64,000 nucleotides of DNA. It comes from Pauljensenia sp018375675 (GTDB lineage Bacteria > Actinomycetota > Actinomycetes > Actinomycetales > Actinomycetaceae). Under the pieces are notes generated by a model. That model worked only from the letters and a program-made list of their open reading frames with translations. It was not told the origin of the DNA and made no database searches. Shown here one piece after another: positions 15,540-23,186 of the stretch. The DNA lies in NCBI GenBank assembly GCA_041432705.1, contig JAPWAE010000004.1, positions 62,001 through 126,000 on the forward strand, given 5' to 3'. Made by a program: the position numbers and the translations under genes. Each line of letters begins with the position of its first letter. Positions within the stretch are counted from its first letter, which is position 1.

Positions 15540-16295
15540 ATGAACGACGACGTATCGACCCTGGCGGATTGGATTGCTCAGTCACCGTCCACCGTGTTTT
15601 TCGGCGGCGCGGGCGTGTCCACCGAGTCGGGGATCCCCGATTTTCGCGGGGCCAACGGCTTCTACTTTCAAGAGCGCGAGATTCCCCTGGAGACGGTGCT
15701 GAGCATCGACTTCTTTGAGCGGCATCCGCAGGCCTACTGGGAGTGGTTCCACGAGATCTACCGTCCCGTAGAGCCCAACGGCGCGCACAGGGCCCTGGCT
15801 GCCCTGGAGGCAGCGGGGCGCCTGGACGCGGTCATCACGCAGAATATCGACGGCCTGCACCAGCGGGCCGGGTCGCGCGCCGTGTGGGAGCTGCACGGCA
15901 ACTGGGAGCGGCTCGTGTGCACGCGCTGCGGGACAGTCGCATCATTGGGGGATGCCGTCACGGTTGACGGGGATCCCGTGCCCGCGTGCCCCTCGTGCGC
16001 CTCGCAGATGCGCCCGGACATCGTCATGTACGGCGAGGCCCTCGACCAGGGCGTCATCGAGGCCGCCGTGTCCGCCATCGCGCGAGCGTCCGTACTGATC
16101 GTGGCGGGCACGTCCCTCGTGGTCTACCCGGCGGCGGGCCTCATCAACTATTTCTCCGGGGACCACCTGGTGCTCATGAACGCCACCCCGACCTCGGCGG
16201 ATGCGCACGCGGATCTGATCATCCGCGAGCCGGTGGGCGCGACCCTCGACCGCGTCATGGACCAGCTGCGCACGCGGGGCGTTGTTCCCGCGTAG
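15540..16295 (+). CDS. Sir2-family NAD-dependent protein deacylase
   Basis: Removes acyl groups from protein lysines using NAD, releasing nicotinamide and O-acetyl-ADP-ribose. 251 residues. Motifs: FFGGAGVSTESGIPDFRGANGFY region (20-42), TQNIDGLHQRAG (about 100), catalytic His in WELHGNW, zinc Cys pairs CTRC and CPSC (about 123-160), MRPDIVMYGE and AGTSLVVYPAAGLINYF. Start ATG 15540 with a GAGGAGG site. It sits downstream of ackA behind a hairpin and faces the NAD-kinase-like/SPFH pair, close to NrtR and nadE. An NAD-linked role, perhaps deacetylation of lysines modified by acetyl phosphate from Pta-AckA, is inference. Confidence 0.95.
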   Translation: MNDDVSTLADWIAQSPSTVFFGGAGVSTESGIPDFRGANGFYFQEREIPLETVLSIDFFERHPQAYWEWFHEIYRPVEPNGAHRALAALEAAGRLDAVITQNIDGLHQRAGSRAVWELHGNWERLVCTRCGTVASLGDAVTVDGDPVPACPSCASQMRPDIVMYGEALDQGVIEAAVSAIARASVLIVAGTSLVVYPAAGLINYFSGDHLVLMNATPTSADAHADLIIREPVGATLDRVMDQLRTRGVVPA

Positions 16296-16321
16296 GTACT
16301 GTCACACACCAATCCGCAAGA

Positions 16322-17227
16322 TCAGCCCTGCCCCAGGCCGGCGGGGTCGACGAGGGACAGGGCACGCGGAGCGCGCGAAATCCGCACGCTTTGGCCCCAC
16401 GTCAGGGTCAGGCGGTCGGACTCCATGCCATCACCGAACAGGACAAGGGATTCGGAGGCGACGACGAGGCCGAGGTCTTCGTCTTCATCCAGGATCCCCT
16501 CGGTGTATTCGACGCCGGTGAAGGGCGAGGGCCATGCCTCGCGCACGAACCACGCGAGCGAGCGCGAGGTCGGCGCGGGCAGGTCCCCCATGTGGCGGCC
16601 GCGTTTGAGGGATGCTCCCCATCCGGTTGCCCCGGTCCCGGTGGAGACAACGACGCCCGAGGAGGACTGTCGCTCCACACGGGTTCCGAGGGCCAGCTCG
16701 TAGCGGGCGCTCTGATGGCTCGGGTGCCCAACGAATACCTCGTTGAGGGCGGTGAGCGTGCGCGAGTCGTCGGCGGTCGCTCGCACCATCGTCAGCTGGT
16801 CCACCCGCAGGTCAGCACCCGCCTCGATGCGCCCGAGGGCCGCGACCCCCTGGTCGGGCGTGCAGCGCACGAGCACGCCGGCGTTCGACTGAGGGACGGA
16901 GTTGACGCCGACCACGGCCTGGTCGCCCGCGTACTTGGCGACGTTGGCGACCAGGCCATCTGGGCCCACGACAACGATGACGTCCTCGGGGGCGAAGAGG
17001 AAGCGCGACAGGGAATCGCGCTCGACGTCGGCGCTCGCCCACCCGTCCGGTATTCCTGCCCGCACGCGAGCCAGGGCGGCCACGTGAGACTCGTGCGCAC
17101 GCTCGACGGACTCGAGGGTGCGCCCACGGCTGCGCAGGACGAATTCGACCTGGCCGCGCGTGGAGTAGCGGTCCATGAGCTCATCGAACTCGGTGGGGCG
17201 TCGGACGATGACGGCACGGCGGCGCAT
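16322..17227 (-). CDS. NAD kinase-like protein
   Basis: A 301-residue protein with the NAD(H) kinase fold outline. VVVGPDGLVANVAKY stands where NAD kinases have GGDGT (about residues 87-101). NEVFVGHPSHQSARYEL matches the NE/D substrate loop (about 175), and STGTGATGWGASL matches the STGSTAY-type glycine loop (about 208). The changed GGDG (GPDG) leaves kinase activity uncertain. It starts 2 bp after the stop of the SPFH gene, so the two are translationally coupled, an arrangement that suggests a joint membrane-associated function. A genuine ppnK would be expected elsewhere in the genome. What it phosphorylates is unknown. Confidence 0.7.
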   Translation of the reverse strand: MRRRAVIVRRPTEFDELMDRYSTRGQVEFVLRSRGRTLESVERAHESHVAALARVRAGIPDGWASADVERDSLSRFLFAPEDVIVVVGPDGLVANVAKYAGDQAVVGVNSVPQSNAGVLVRCTPDQGVAALGRIEAGADLRVDQLTMVRATADDSRTLTALNEVFVGHPSHQSARYELALGTRVERQSSSGVVVSTGTGATGWGASLKRGRHMGDLPAPTSRSLAWFVREAWPSPFTGVEYTEGILDEDEDLGLVVASESLVLFGDGMESDRLTLTWGQSVRISRAPRALSLVDPAGLGQG

Positions 17228-17229
17228 GA

Positions 17230-18240
17230 CTACTGTCCCACCTTTGCGGAGCCGGTGAAGGCAGCGACAAGATCGCTGAGCACGTCGGCGGTGATGGTGA
17301 TGTTCCCGAAGGACGGCATATTCTTCGCCATTTCCTTGAGCGCGAGGGCACGCGCCACCTCGGGCCCAGCCTGCGCGAGCGCCTGGATGTAGGCGGCATC
17401 GTTGTCGACCCGGGCGCGGCCCGCGGTGTTCCAGTCGACCTCGTACGCCTTGGCTTTTTCGGTGATACGGCGCGCTTCCGCTTCGACCTCAATAGCGTCC
17501 GCCGCGGCCTTCTCTTCGGCTTCGCGCCTGGCGTTATGACCTTCCTGGTCGACGAGGTCGGCACGCTTGCGGGCCAGGTCGAGCTTGGATTGCATCTCGT
17601 TTGCGGAGATCTGGGACTCGCGTTCGACCGCGAGCGCTCGGCGTTCGTAGAGGGCCCGGTCGGCCTCGGCCTGGAGTTGCTCGAGGAGAGGGGCGCGCAG
17701 GGAGGATTCGACCCCTTCGTCCGGGCGCAGGCTCAGGAGGCGCGCGTCGACGACGGCAACGCCGGTGGCGCGCAGCTGATGATCGTCCGCGAAGGCTTGG
17801 GTGAGCACGTGACCAACCTTCTCCAGGGAGCCACTAATAGCGTCGGAGAGGGTCATCTCGCCAATTGCCGAGGCCAGGGCGGAGAAGGCGATGCGGGTGA
17901 CGGTCTCGTCGATCTGCCACAGCCCCTGGGCGTCTGCTCCCGCTTCGCGCGGGTAGAGCCCGAAGTCGTAGTGTGCGGCGGCGGCTTCTGCGTCCTCGAT
18001 GTGGTAGGTGATGGCGACCTGCGCGTTGATGTTCTGCTGATCCGCGGTGGTCGCCTGCACGAGGAAGCTGTGGGCGCGGTTGGCGGTGGGCACCTCGGCG
18101 AGCGCGCAGCGGCCGGCTCGCAGCCAGAAGGATTGGCCGACGCCGGATCGGATCGTGCGTCCGGCGCGGATCTGGACGACGTGATCGCCGGAACCGCCCT
18201 GGTAGCGGATGAAGAAGGGGTGGTGGTGAAGGGTTCCCAT
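17230..18240 (-). CDS. SPFH/Band 7 (prohibitin-like) domain protein
   Basis: A 336-residue protein. An N-terminal SPFH-like beta domain (about 1-170) contains VPTANRAHSFLVQATTADQQNINAQVAITYHIED, typical of the Band 7 core. A long Ala/Glu/Arg coiled coil follows (about 175-275). No signal peptide or clear transmembrane helix is visible, so membrane contact would be peripheral. AAGGAG lies 5 nt before the ATG at 18240. It is divergent from the NrtR-type gene across a 104-bp control region with two TGTC-N5-GAC sites, and coupled to the downstream NAD-kinase-like gene. A role in NAD homeostasis is inferred from position only. Confidence 0.8.
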   Translation of the reverse strand: MGTLHHHPFFIRYQGGSGDHVVQIRAGRTIRSGVGQSFWLRAGRCALAEVPTANRAHSFLVQATTADQQNINAQVAITYHIEDAEAAAAHYDFGLYPREAGADAQGLWQIDETVTRIAFSALASAIGEMTLSDAISGSLEKVGHVLTQAFADDHQLRATGVAVVDARLLSLRPDEGVESSLRAPLLEQLQAEADRALYERRALAVERESQISANEMQSKLDLARKRADLVDQEGHNARREAEEKAAADAIEVEAEARRITEKAKAYEVDWNTAGRARVDNDAAYIQALAQAGPEVARALALKEMAKNMPSFGNITITADVLSDLVAAFTGSAKVGQ

Positions 18241-18276
18241 GATGGCTCCTTGGTTGGGTGGCGAACCACTTGTTTG

Positions 18277-18289
18277 TGTCAGACTGACG
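18277..18289. promoter_or_regulatory. Candidate NrtR operator 1
   Basis: TGTC-AGACT-GACG, an imperfect dyad with the same 5-bp spacer as operator 2, lying 34 bp away between the divergent SPFH and nrtR genes. Known NrtR sites are palindromes of about 21 bp in such divergent regions. Confidence 0.55.
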
Positions 18290-18310
18290 ATAACACCGTA
18301 TCACATTTAA

Positions 18311-18323
18311 TGTCAACTCGACA
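18311..18323. promoter_or_regulatory. Candidate NrtR operator 2
   Basis: TGTC-AACTC-GACA, flanked by TTTAA and CAAAT, 34 bp from operator 1. It overlaps the expected -35 region of the leaderless nrtR promoter (TAGGCT at 18333-18338), which suits autorepression. Confidence 0.6.
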
Positions 18324-18332
18324 CAAATAGGC

Positions 18333-18338
18333 TAGGCT
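18333..18338 (+). promoter_or_regulatory. -10 element of nrtR (leaderless)
   Basis: TAGGCT ends 6 nt before the ATG at 18345. No ribosome site is present. Confidence 0.5.
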
Positions 18339-18344
18339 TACACC

Positions 18345-19100
18345 ATGACCTCACCCCTCACCATCCCCGTCGCGGTCGACATCGTCGCCCTGACGGTCAT
18401 CGACCACACGCTCCACGCCCTCGTCGTGAGGCGCGGAATCGAGCCTTTCAAGGACCATCTGGCACTCCCCGGCGGTTTCCTGCGCGAGGGCGAACAGACC
18501 GAGGAAGCCGCAGCACGCGAGCTCGAGGAGGAAACCGGTATCACTCCGCCGGGACACCTCGAACAGCTCTTCTCCTACGGGCCGGAAGGCCGCGATCCGC
18601 GCGGCCCCATCCTCTCCGTCGCCTACCTCCTCCTCGCCCCCTCGTTTTCGCCCACCCAGGCAGGAGGCGACGCTGCAGGCTCCCTGTGGCATCCCGTCGA
18701 CGCTCTCCTTGCGCCCACCTCACCCCTCGCCTTCGACCACGCGAGAATCCTCGCGGACGGCGTGGAGCGCGCCCGCTCCAAGATCGAATACTCACCCCTG
18801 GCCACATCCTTCTGCGGCCCCGAGTTCACGATCACACAGCTGCGCACCACGTACGAAGCCATCTGGGGATCGGCGCTCGACCCGCGCAATTTTCATCGCA
18901 AAGCAACAAAAACCGCGTCATTCATCGAACCAACGGGCGGCACGGTGCGCGAGGGCGCCGGGCGCCCGGCCGCCCTCTACCGCCTCGTCCCCGGCGTCGA
19001 CGACACGGCCTTCGTCCTCGACCCACCCCTGCGCCGTCCACCCGCCCCCGCCCCGGCCTCGTCGATGAAGAGCGCGAGCGCGCCGAGTGCGCAAGAATAG
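18345..19100 (+). CDS. nrtR: NrtR-type Nudix transcriptional regulator of NAD biosynthesis
   Basis: A 251-residue protein. The N-terminal Nudix domain (about 8-140) has a complete Nudix box, GGFLREGEQTEEAAARELEEETGI (about 43-66), followed by a winged-helix module (FTITQLRTTYEAIWG, RNFHRKATK, GRPAALYRL; about 160-225) as in NrtR/NdnR regulators that sense ADP-ribose or NAD derivatives. The C-terminal 25 residues are a Pro/Ala tail. It overlies candidate operators in its own divergent promoter and lies 20 bp before nadE, so it probably controls itself, nadE and the SPFH pair. NrtR regulators usually have a degenerate Nudix box. An intact one leaves ADP-ribose hydrolysis possible. Confidence 0.85.
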   Translation: MTSPLTIPVAVDIVALTVIDHTLHALVVRRGIEPFKDHLALPGGFLREGEQTEEAAARELEEETGITPPGHLEQLFSYGPEGRDPRGPILSVAYLLLAPSFSPTQAGGDAAGSLWHPVDALLAPTSPLAFDHARILADGVERARSKIEYSPLATSFCGPEFTITQLRTTYEAIWGSALDPRNFHRKATKTASFIEPTGGTVREGAGRPAALYRLVPGVDDTAFVLDPPLRRPPAPAPASSMKSASAPSAQE

Positions 19101-19120
19101 CCCAGTACCGAAGGAGAACC

Positions 19121-21202
19121 ATGAACTTCCATTCCCTCTACGATCAGGGTTTTGCGCGCGTTGCCGCCGTGACCCTGCCCGTGCACCCCGCCCGCCCGTT
19201 CGAGAACGCGCGCGAGATCATCGACGCCGCCCGCGAGCTTGATACGCGCGGCGTCGCGATGGCCGTTTTCCCCGAGCTGTGTGTGTCCGGCTACGCCATC
19301 GACGACCTTTTCCTGCAGGACGTGCTGCTCGATAACGTCGAAAAGGCCCTCGCCCAGATCGTCGAGGCCAGCGCCGACCTGCTGCCCCTCCTCATCGTAG
19401 GTGCGCCCCTGCGCAAGGACAACGCCCTGTATAACTGCGCCGTCGCCATCCACCGCGGCCGCGTGCTGGCGATCGTCCCCAAGTCCCACCTGCCCAACTA
19501 CCGCGAGTTCTACGAGAAGCGCCACTTCGTCACCATGCCCCCGCGCGCCAGCGAGCGCATCGAGGTGCCGTGGGGCGGCATCGAAGAATTCAGCGGCAGC
19601 CCCGTGTGGGTCCCCTTCGGCCAGGTCCTCCTGTCCGCCGACGACGTGCCCGGCCTGACGATCGGCATCGAAGTCTGCGAAGACATGTGGGTGCCCGTCA
19701 CCCCGTCCACGGAGCTGGCGCTCGCGGGCGCGACCGTCCTGGCGAACCTGTCGGCCTCCCCCATCACCGTGGGACGCGGCGCCGACCGCGAACTCATGGT
19801 GCGCTCCGTATCCGCTCGCTGCTCGGCGGCCTACGTGTACACGGCGGCCGGCATGGGCGAGTCCAGCACGGACCTCGCCTGGGACGGCGAGGCCATGATT
19901 TACGAGGCCGGGGACCGCTTGGCCATCGGCGAGCGCTTCCAGGAGGGCGCGCATATCACGATCGCCGACGTGGACCTGGAGCGCCTGCGCACCGAGCGCA
20001 AGCGCCAGAACTCGTTCACGGACAACGCCCAGCGTTACTTCGCGGGCGACGAGCGCATGACCCCGCAGGAGGTCGAGTTCACGCTCGACCCGCCGCGCAC
20101 CGACCTGGGCCTGGAGCGCTCCGTCAACCGCTTCCCCTTCGTCCCCAACGATCCCACGCGCCTGGAGCAGGACTGCTACGAGGCCTACAACATTCAGGTG
20201 GCAGGTCTGGTGCAGCGCCTGCGAGCAATCGGGAACCCGAAGATCGTCATCGGCGTCTCGGGAGGCCTGGATTCGACGCACGCGCTGGTCGTGGCTGCGC
20301 ACGCGATGGACCTGCTGGGCCGTCCGCGCACAGACATCCTGTGCTACACGCTGCCCGGTTTCGCCACGTCCGAGCGAACGAAGAAGAACGCGACCCTGCT
20401 GTGCCAGTACCTGGGCACGTCCTTCGAGGAGATCGACATCCGTCCAGCCGCCACGCAGATGCTGGCCGACATCGGCCACCCCTACGGCGAGGGCGAGGCC
20501 ACCTACGACGTGACCTTCGAGAACGTCCAGGCGGGCCTGCGCACCGACTACCTGTTCCGCCTGGCCAACCACCTGGGCGGCATCGTGCTGGGCACGGGCG
20601 ACCTGTCCGAGCTGGCGCTGGGCTGGTGCACGTACGGCGTGGGCGACCAGATGAGCCACTACGCGGTCAACACGGGCGTTCCGAAGACCCTCATGCAGCA
20701 CCTGATCCGCTGGGTCGTGGCCTCCAAGCAGTTCGACGATCGCGTCGGCGAGGTCCTCCTGTCGATCCTGCACACGGAGATCTCCCCCGAGCTGGTTCCC
20801 GCCAAGCCGGGAGAGAAGATGCAGTCCACGCAGGACAAGATCGGTCCCTACAACCTGCAGGATTTCACGCTCTACCACGTGCTGCGTCGCGGCGCGCGCC
20901 CCTCGAAGATTGCGTTCCTGGCGGAGAAGGCCTGGTCGGACGCCTCGGTCGGCTCCTGGCCGGTCGGCTTCCCCGAGGAGGACAAGGTCGCGTATTCGCT
21001 CGAGGAGATCGTCAAGTGGGAGCGCCTGTTCCTGTGGCGTTTCTTCAGCCAGCAGTTCAAGCGCAGCGCCCTGCCCAACGGCCCCAAGGTCATGGCCGGC
21101 GGCTCCCTGTCCCCGCGCGGGGATTGGCGTATGCCCTCGGACGTGTCGGGCGCGGATTGGGTCGCCGAACTCGACGAGGCCGTGAAGGGCCTGGTCGACT
21201 GA
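19121..21202 (+). CDS. nadE: Glutamine-dependent NAD(+) synthetase
   Basis: Amidates nicotinic acid adenine dinucleotide to NAD using glutamine-derived ammonia. 693 residues, the two-domain type. The N-terminal nitrilase-like glutaminase has catalytic Glu in FPELCVSGYA (about residue 52), Lys in PKSHLPNYREFYEKRHF (about 127) and Cys in IEVCEDMW (about 188). The C-terminal synthetase has the PP-loop SGGLDSTHALV (about 383), GTGDLSELALGWCTYG and AKPGEKMQSTQDKIGPY. AAGGAG is 5 nt before the ATG at 19121. It is co-transcribed with nrtR, 20 bp upstream, and ends at a strong hairpin. A 770-codon antisense frame over it is a composition artefact. Confidence 0.98.
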   Translation: MNFHSLYDQGFARVAAVTLPVHPARPFENAREIIDAARELDTRGVAMAVFPELCVSGYAIDDLFLQDVLLDNVEKALAQIVEASADLLPLLIVGAPLRKDNALYNCAVAIHRGRVLAIVPKSHLPNYREFYEKRHFVTMPPRASERIEVPWGGIEEFSGSPVWVPFGQVLLSADDVPGLTIGIEVCEDMWVPVTPSTELALAGATVLANLSASPITVGRGADRELMVRSVSARCSAAYVYTAAGMGESSTDLAWDGEAMIYEAGDRLAIGERFQEGAHITIADVDLERLRTERKRQNSFTDNAQRYFAGDERMTPQEVEFTLDPPRTDLGLERSVNRFPFVPNDPTRLEQDCYEAYNIQVAGLVQRLRAIGNPKIVIGVSGGLDSTHALVVAAHAMDLLGRPRTDILCYTLPGFATSERTKKNATLLCQYLGTSFEEIDIRPAATQMLADIGHPYGEGEATYDVTFENVQAGLRTDYLFRLANHLGGIVLGTGDLSELALGWCTYGVGDQMSHYAVNTGVPKTLMQHLIRWVVASKQFDDRVGEVLLSILHTEISPELVPAKPGEKMQSTQDKIGPYNLQDFTLYHVLRRGARPSKIAFLAEKAWSDASVGSWPVGFPEEDKVAYSLEEIVKWERLFLWRFFSQQFKRSALPNGPKVMAGGSLSPRGDWRMPSDVSGADWVAELDEAVKGLVD

Positions 21203-21237
21203 CCTGACATGTCGCTCGGGATTCCGAGCTGTCCTCT

Positions 21238-21269
21238 GAGGGGCGGTGCTCACGCGAGCACCGCCCCTC
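21238..21269 (+). terminator. Terminator of the nrtR-nadE operon
   Basis: A perfect 14-bp stem, GAGGGGCGGTGCTC, with loop ACGC, 35 bp after the nadE stop. Confidence 0.85.
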
Positions 21270-21389
21270 GGCTTACTCACCATGCTCACTTCCTGGCCTC
21301 ATCAGGCCATACACCCCTGCACCTCGCCCTCGAAACTATGCAGGTTTTCACACCGCCTCTGCCTTCGCGGCGACGAGGCCGGGGCCGGG

Positions 21390-21395
21390 TAGAAT
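21390..21395 (+). promoter_or_regulatory. -10 element of the small membrane protein gene
   Basis: TAGAAT, placing the start near 21402. The GTTTCACG-type pair at 21411-21429 would then lie in the leader, where a bound protein would block transcription. Confidence 0.4.
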
Positions 21396-21410
21396 GGGCG
21401 CGCGGCCCTT

Positions 21411-21429
21411 CGTGAAACGGCCGTGAAAC
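21411..21429 (-). repeat. Two GTTTCACG repeats, 11-bp period
   Basis: CGTGAAAC at 21411 and at 21422, the reverse complement of the GTTTCACG array at 220-291 with the same 11-bp spacing. Probable response-regulator site. Confidence 0.6.
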
Positions 21430-21451
21430 GATTATCTTTCAAGGGGTTCCC

Positions 21452-21808
21452 GTGCACGCCGGACTGATCGCCGCCTTCCTGATTCTCGCCGTCGCTCTCA
21501 TCGCGGGTGGGCTCTACCTGTTTGCCTCGGGCCTGACCGCGCGCGCCGGCGTGTGCCGCCCTCCCCTGGGGCTGCACCTGGCGGGCATCGAGCCCGGCTC
21601 ACAGGAATGGGAGCGCGCCCACCGCGCCGCGTGGCCCATCCTCTTCGGCGGCGGCGTCCTGGGCACAGCCCACGGCATCGCACTGGCAGCCACCACCCTC
21701 ATGGACGCGCGCATCTCCGTGCCCATCGTCTTCATCGTCTCAGGGCTCATCGTCGAGGCCGGCCTCTGGCTGGTCGCAAAGGGCGCCGGCAAGGCGTCGC
21801 TGAAGTAA
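21452..21808 (+). CDS. Small membrane protein, SdpI-like
   Basis: A 118-residue protein from a GTG at 21452 (AAGGGG 5 nt upstream). Three hydrophobic segments (about 5-28, 62-82, 91-110) surround a loop with EWERAHRAAWPILFGGG. This pattern, a Trp/Ala/His helix followed by a glycine-rich membrane segment, resembles short actinobacterial relatives of the SdpI/YfhL membrane family, but the match is weak. Monocistronic, preceded by a repeat pair that may bind a response regulator. Function unknown. Confidence 0.6.
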   Translation: MHAGLIAAFLILAVALIAGGLYLFASGLTARAGVCRPPLGLHLAGIEPGSQEWERAHRAAWPILFGGGVLGTAHGIALAATTLMDARISVPIVFIVSGLIVEAGLWLVAKGAGKASLK

Positions 21809-21856
21809 CGCCCCGCGGGGCGCCGACGCCCACCCATCCCGCGCGGATACGACAAA

Positions 21857-21898
21857 CGGGCCCCGGCCTCGTGCATCACCTCACGAGGACGGGGCCCG
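21857..21898. terminator. Bidirectional terminator between convergent genes
   Basis: Outer stem CGGGCCCCG/CGGGGCCCG and inner stem CCTCGTG/CACGAGG with loop. It lies between the small membrane protein (+) and the cupin (-), ending at 21808 and 21917. Confidence 0.8.
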
Positions 21899-21916
21899 CC
21901 GCACAGTGTCGGAGCC

Positions 21917-22288
21917 TCAGGCCTTGGGACGCTCGCGGCGATCCAGCATGTACAGGGCCAGCTTCGAGGGCTCGAGCGCGCGCACGGCGTGCGGCAGGCG
22001 CGTGCCGAAGTGGATGACATCGCCGGGCTTGAGCACAACGGTGCGACCGTCGGCCTCGATCTCGAGGGCGCCCTCGAGGGTGTGCAGGATGACAGGCATC
22101 GCGGCGGTGTGCTCGCTGAGGATCTCGTCCTTGTCGAAGCTGAAGAGGACCAGGCGCACGCCCTCAGCGTGCATGACGGTGCGCGAGACCGTGGCTTCCT
22201 CGTTGATCTGGATCATCGAGGCGATGTCCTGCAGGTCCGTCATGATGGGCGTGGGGACCTCGGTGTTCGATTCGGGCGACAGGCTCAT
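21917..22288 (-). CDS. Cupin-domain protein
   Basis: A 123-residue protein with a single conserved beta-barrel. SEHTAAMPVILHTLEGALEIEADG and LKPGDVIHFGTRLPHAVRAL are the two cupin motifs, with metal-ligand His residues in SEHTA and LPHAV. The ATG at 22288 overlaps the methyltransferase stop by 4 bp (ATGA) and also has AAGGAG 6 nt upstream, so the genes are coupled. Such small cupins occur beside methyltransferases and redox regulators. No specific reaction can be named. Confidence 0.85.
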   Translation of the reverse strand: MSLSPESNTEVPTPIMTDLQDIASMIQINEEATVSRTVMHAEGVRLVLFSFDKDEILSEHTAAMPVILHTLEGALEIEADGRTVVLKPGDVIHFGTRLPHAVRALEPSKLALYMLDRRERPKA

Positions 22289-23106
22289 TGGCTCTCCTTG
22301 GGTTTGCGCGCGACGATGGCAACGCCGCACAGGTGTCGATCATATTTCTTAAACGTGCGCGCCATCGTCGTGACGCGTTCACGCAGGTCTTTGTCCCGTG
22401 CGACGTTGCGCATGATGCGCAGGGCTCCACGCACGCCCTCGTCGGCAATCATGCGGCCGGGCTTGAGGAGGGCCATCGGCGCGATCCGGGTCTCTTCGAC
22501 GACGAGGCCGACCTCTTCGAGCGCGCGCCTCCAGTCTGCGACGGTGAGGGGGCGGGCGTTGACATTGATGGCGCGGGCGAGCGCGCGGCGGATCTCAGTG
22601 GCGGGTTCTTCCGCGATCGTGTCGGGGCGCATCGCCAGCTCGTGGATGACGTAGCGGCCGCCGGGGCGCAGGATGCGCGCGGCCTCGCTCATGATGGCTC
22701 GCTTGGCTTTCTCTCCCTGCATGGAGAGCATGGCTTCGCCGACGACGACGTCCGCGCTCTCATCCGGCAGGCCGGTCTCGGCAGCATCAGCGTTCACGCA
22801 GCGCCCCACGCCCGAGGCGATGGCGTCCACGCGCGCGGAGGCGTTCGGATCGCGCTCCACGCCGATGTAGGAGGCGGGGCCCACCCCAATAATCGCCGAG
22901 GCCGTGACGCCCAGGCCGGGCGCGAACTCGACGACGTCCGAGCCGGCCAACACGGCACGCTTGAGCGCCCACGTACTGAGGGCGAGGCCGCCGGGGCGCA
23001 GCACAGTCTTTCCGGCGCGTGCGAGGACCCAGTGGCCGGGCGCCTTCTCGACGGGTCGGTCGGCGAAGGGAAGGGCCTCCGCCAGCGATTCACTGTGAGT
23101 TGCCAT
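22285..23106 (-). CDS. Class I SAM-dependent methyltransferase
   Basis: A 273-residue protein from the ATG at 23106, with no ribosome site but TATACT 7 nt upstream. SAM motif I is VVEFAPGLGVTASAIIG (about 58-74), the acidic loop is IGVERDPNA, motif IV is VVVGEAML, and motif VI is ILRPGGRYVIHEL. It resembles the UbiE/small-molecule methyltransferases rather than RNA or DNA enzymes. It sits downstream of the phosphomutase but has its own promoter with an overlapping dyad (23107-23126), so it is probably separately regulated. The cupin gene is coupled to its stop codon. Substrate unknown. Confidence 0.88.
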   Translation of the reverse strand: MATHSESLAEALPFADRPVEKAPGHWVLARAGKTVLRPGGLALSTWALKRAVLAGSDVVEFAPGLGVTASAIIGVGPASYIGVERDPNASARVDAIASGVGRCVNADAAETGLPDESADVVVGEAMLSMQGEKAKRAIMSEAARILRPGGRYVIHELAMRPDTIAEEPATEIRRALARAINVNARPLTVADWRRALEEVGLVVEETRIAPMALLKPGRMIADEGVRGALRIMRNVARDKDLRERVTTMARTFKKYDRHLCGVAIVARKPKESQ

Positions 23107-23126
23107 ATACGCAAGTATAGCGTTAT
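23107..23126 (-). promoter_or_regulatory. Leaderless promoter with overlapping dyad
   Basis: TATACT (minus strand, 23114-23119) lies 7 nt before the ATG and is embedded in ATACGC-N7-GCGTTAT. Such a dyad over the -10 is a natural repressor site, for example for ArsR-, MerR- or TetR-type proteins. The binding protein is not known. Confidence 0.5.
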
Positions 23127-23186
23127 CTATTTCTTCACGCAGGGCTATACCCACAGAAAATACGCCGACGGAGTCCCGATACACCT

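Noticed and set aside
18977..21289. 770-codon open frame antisense to nadE
   Set aside because: Shadow of nadE. No domains, no start signal, unnatural composition.
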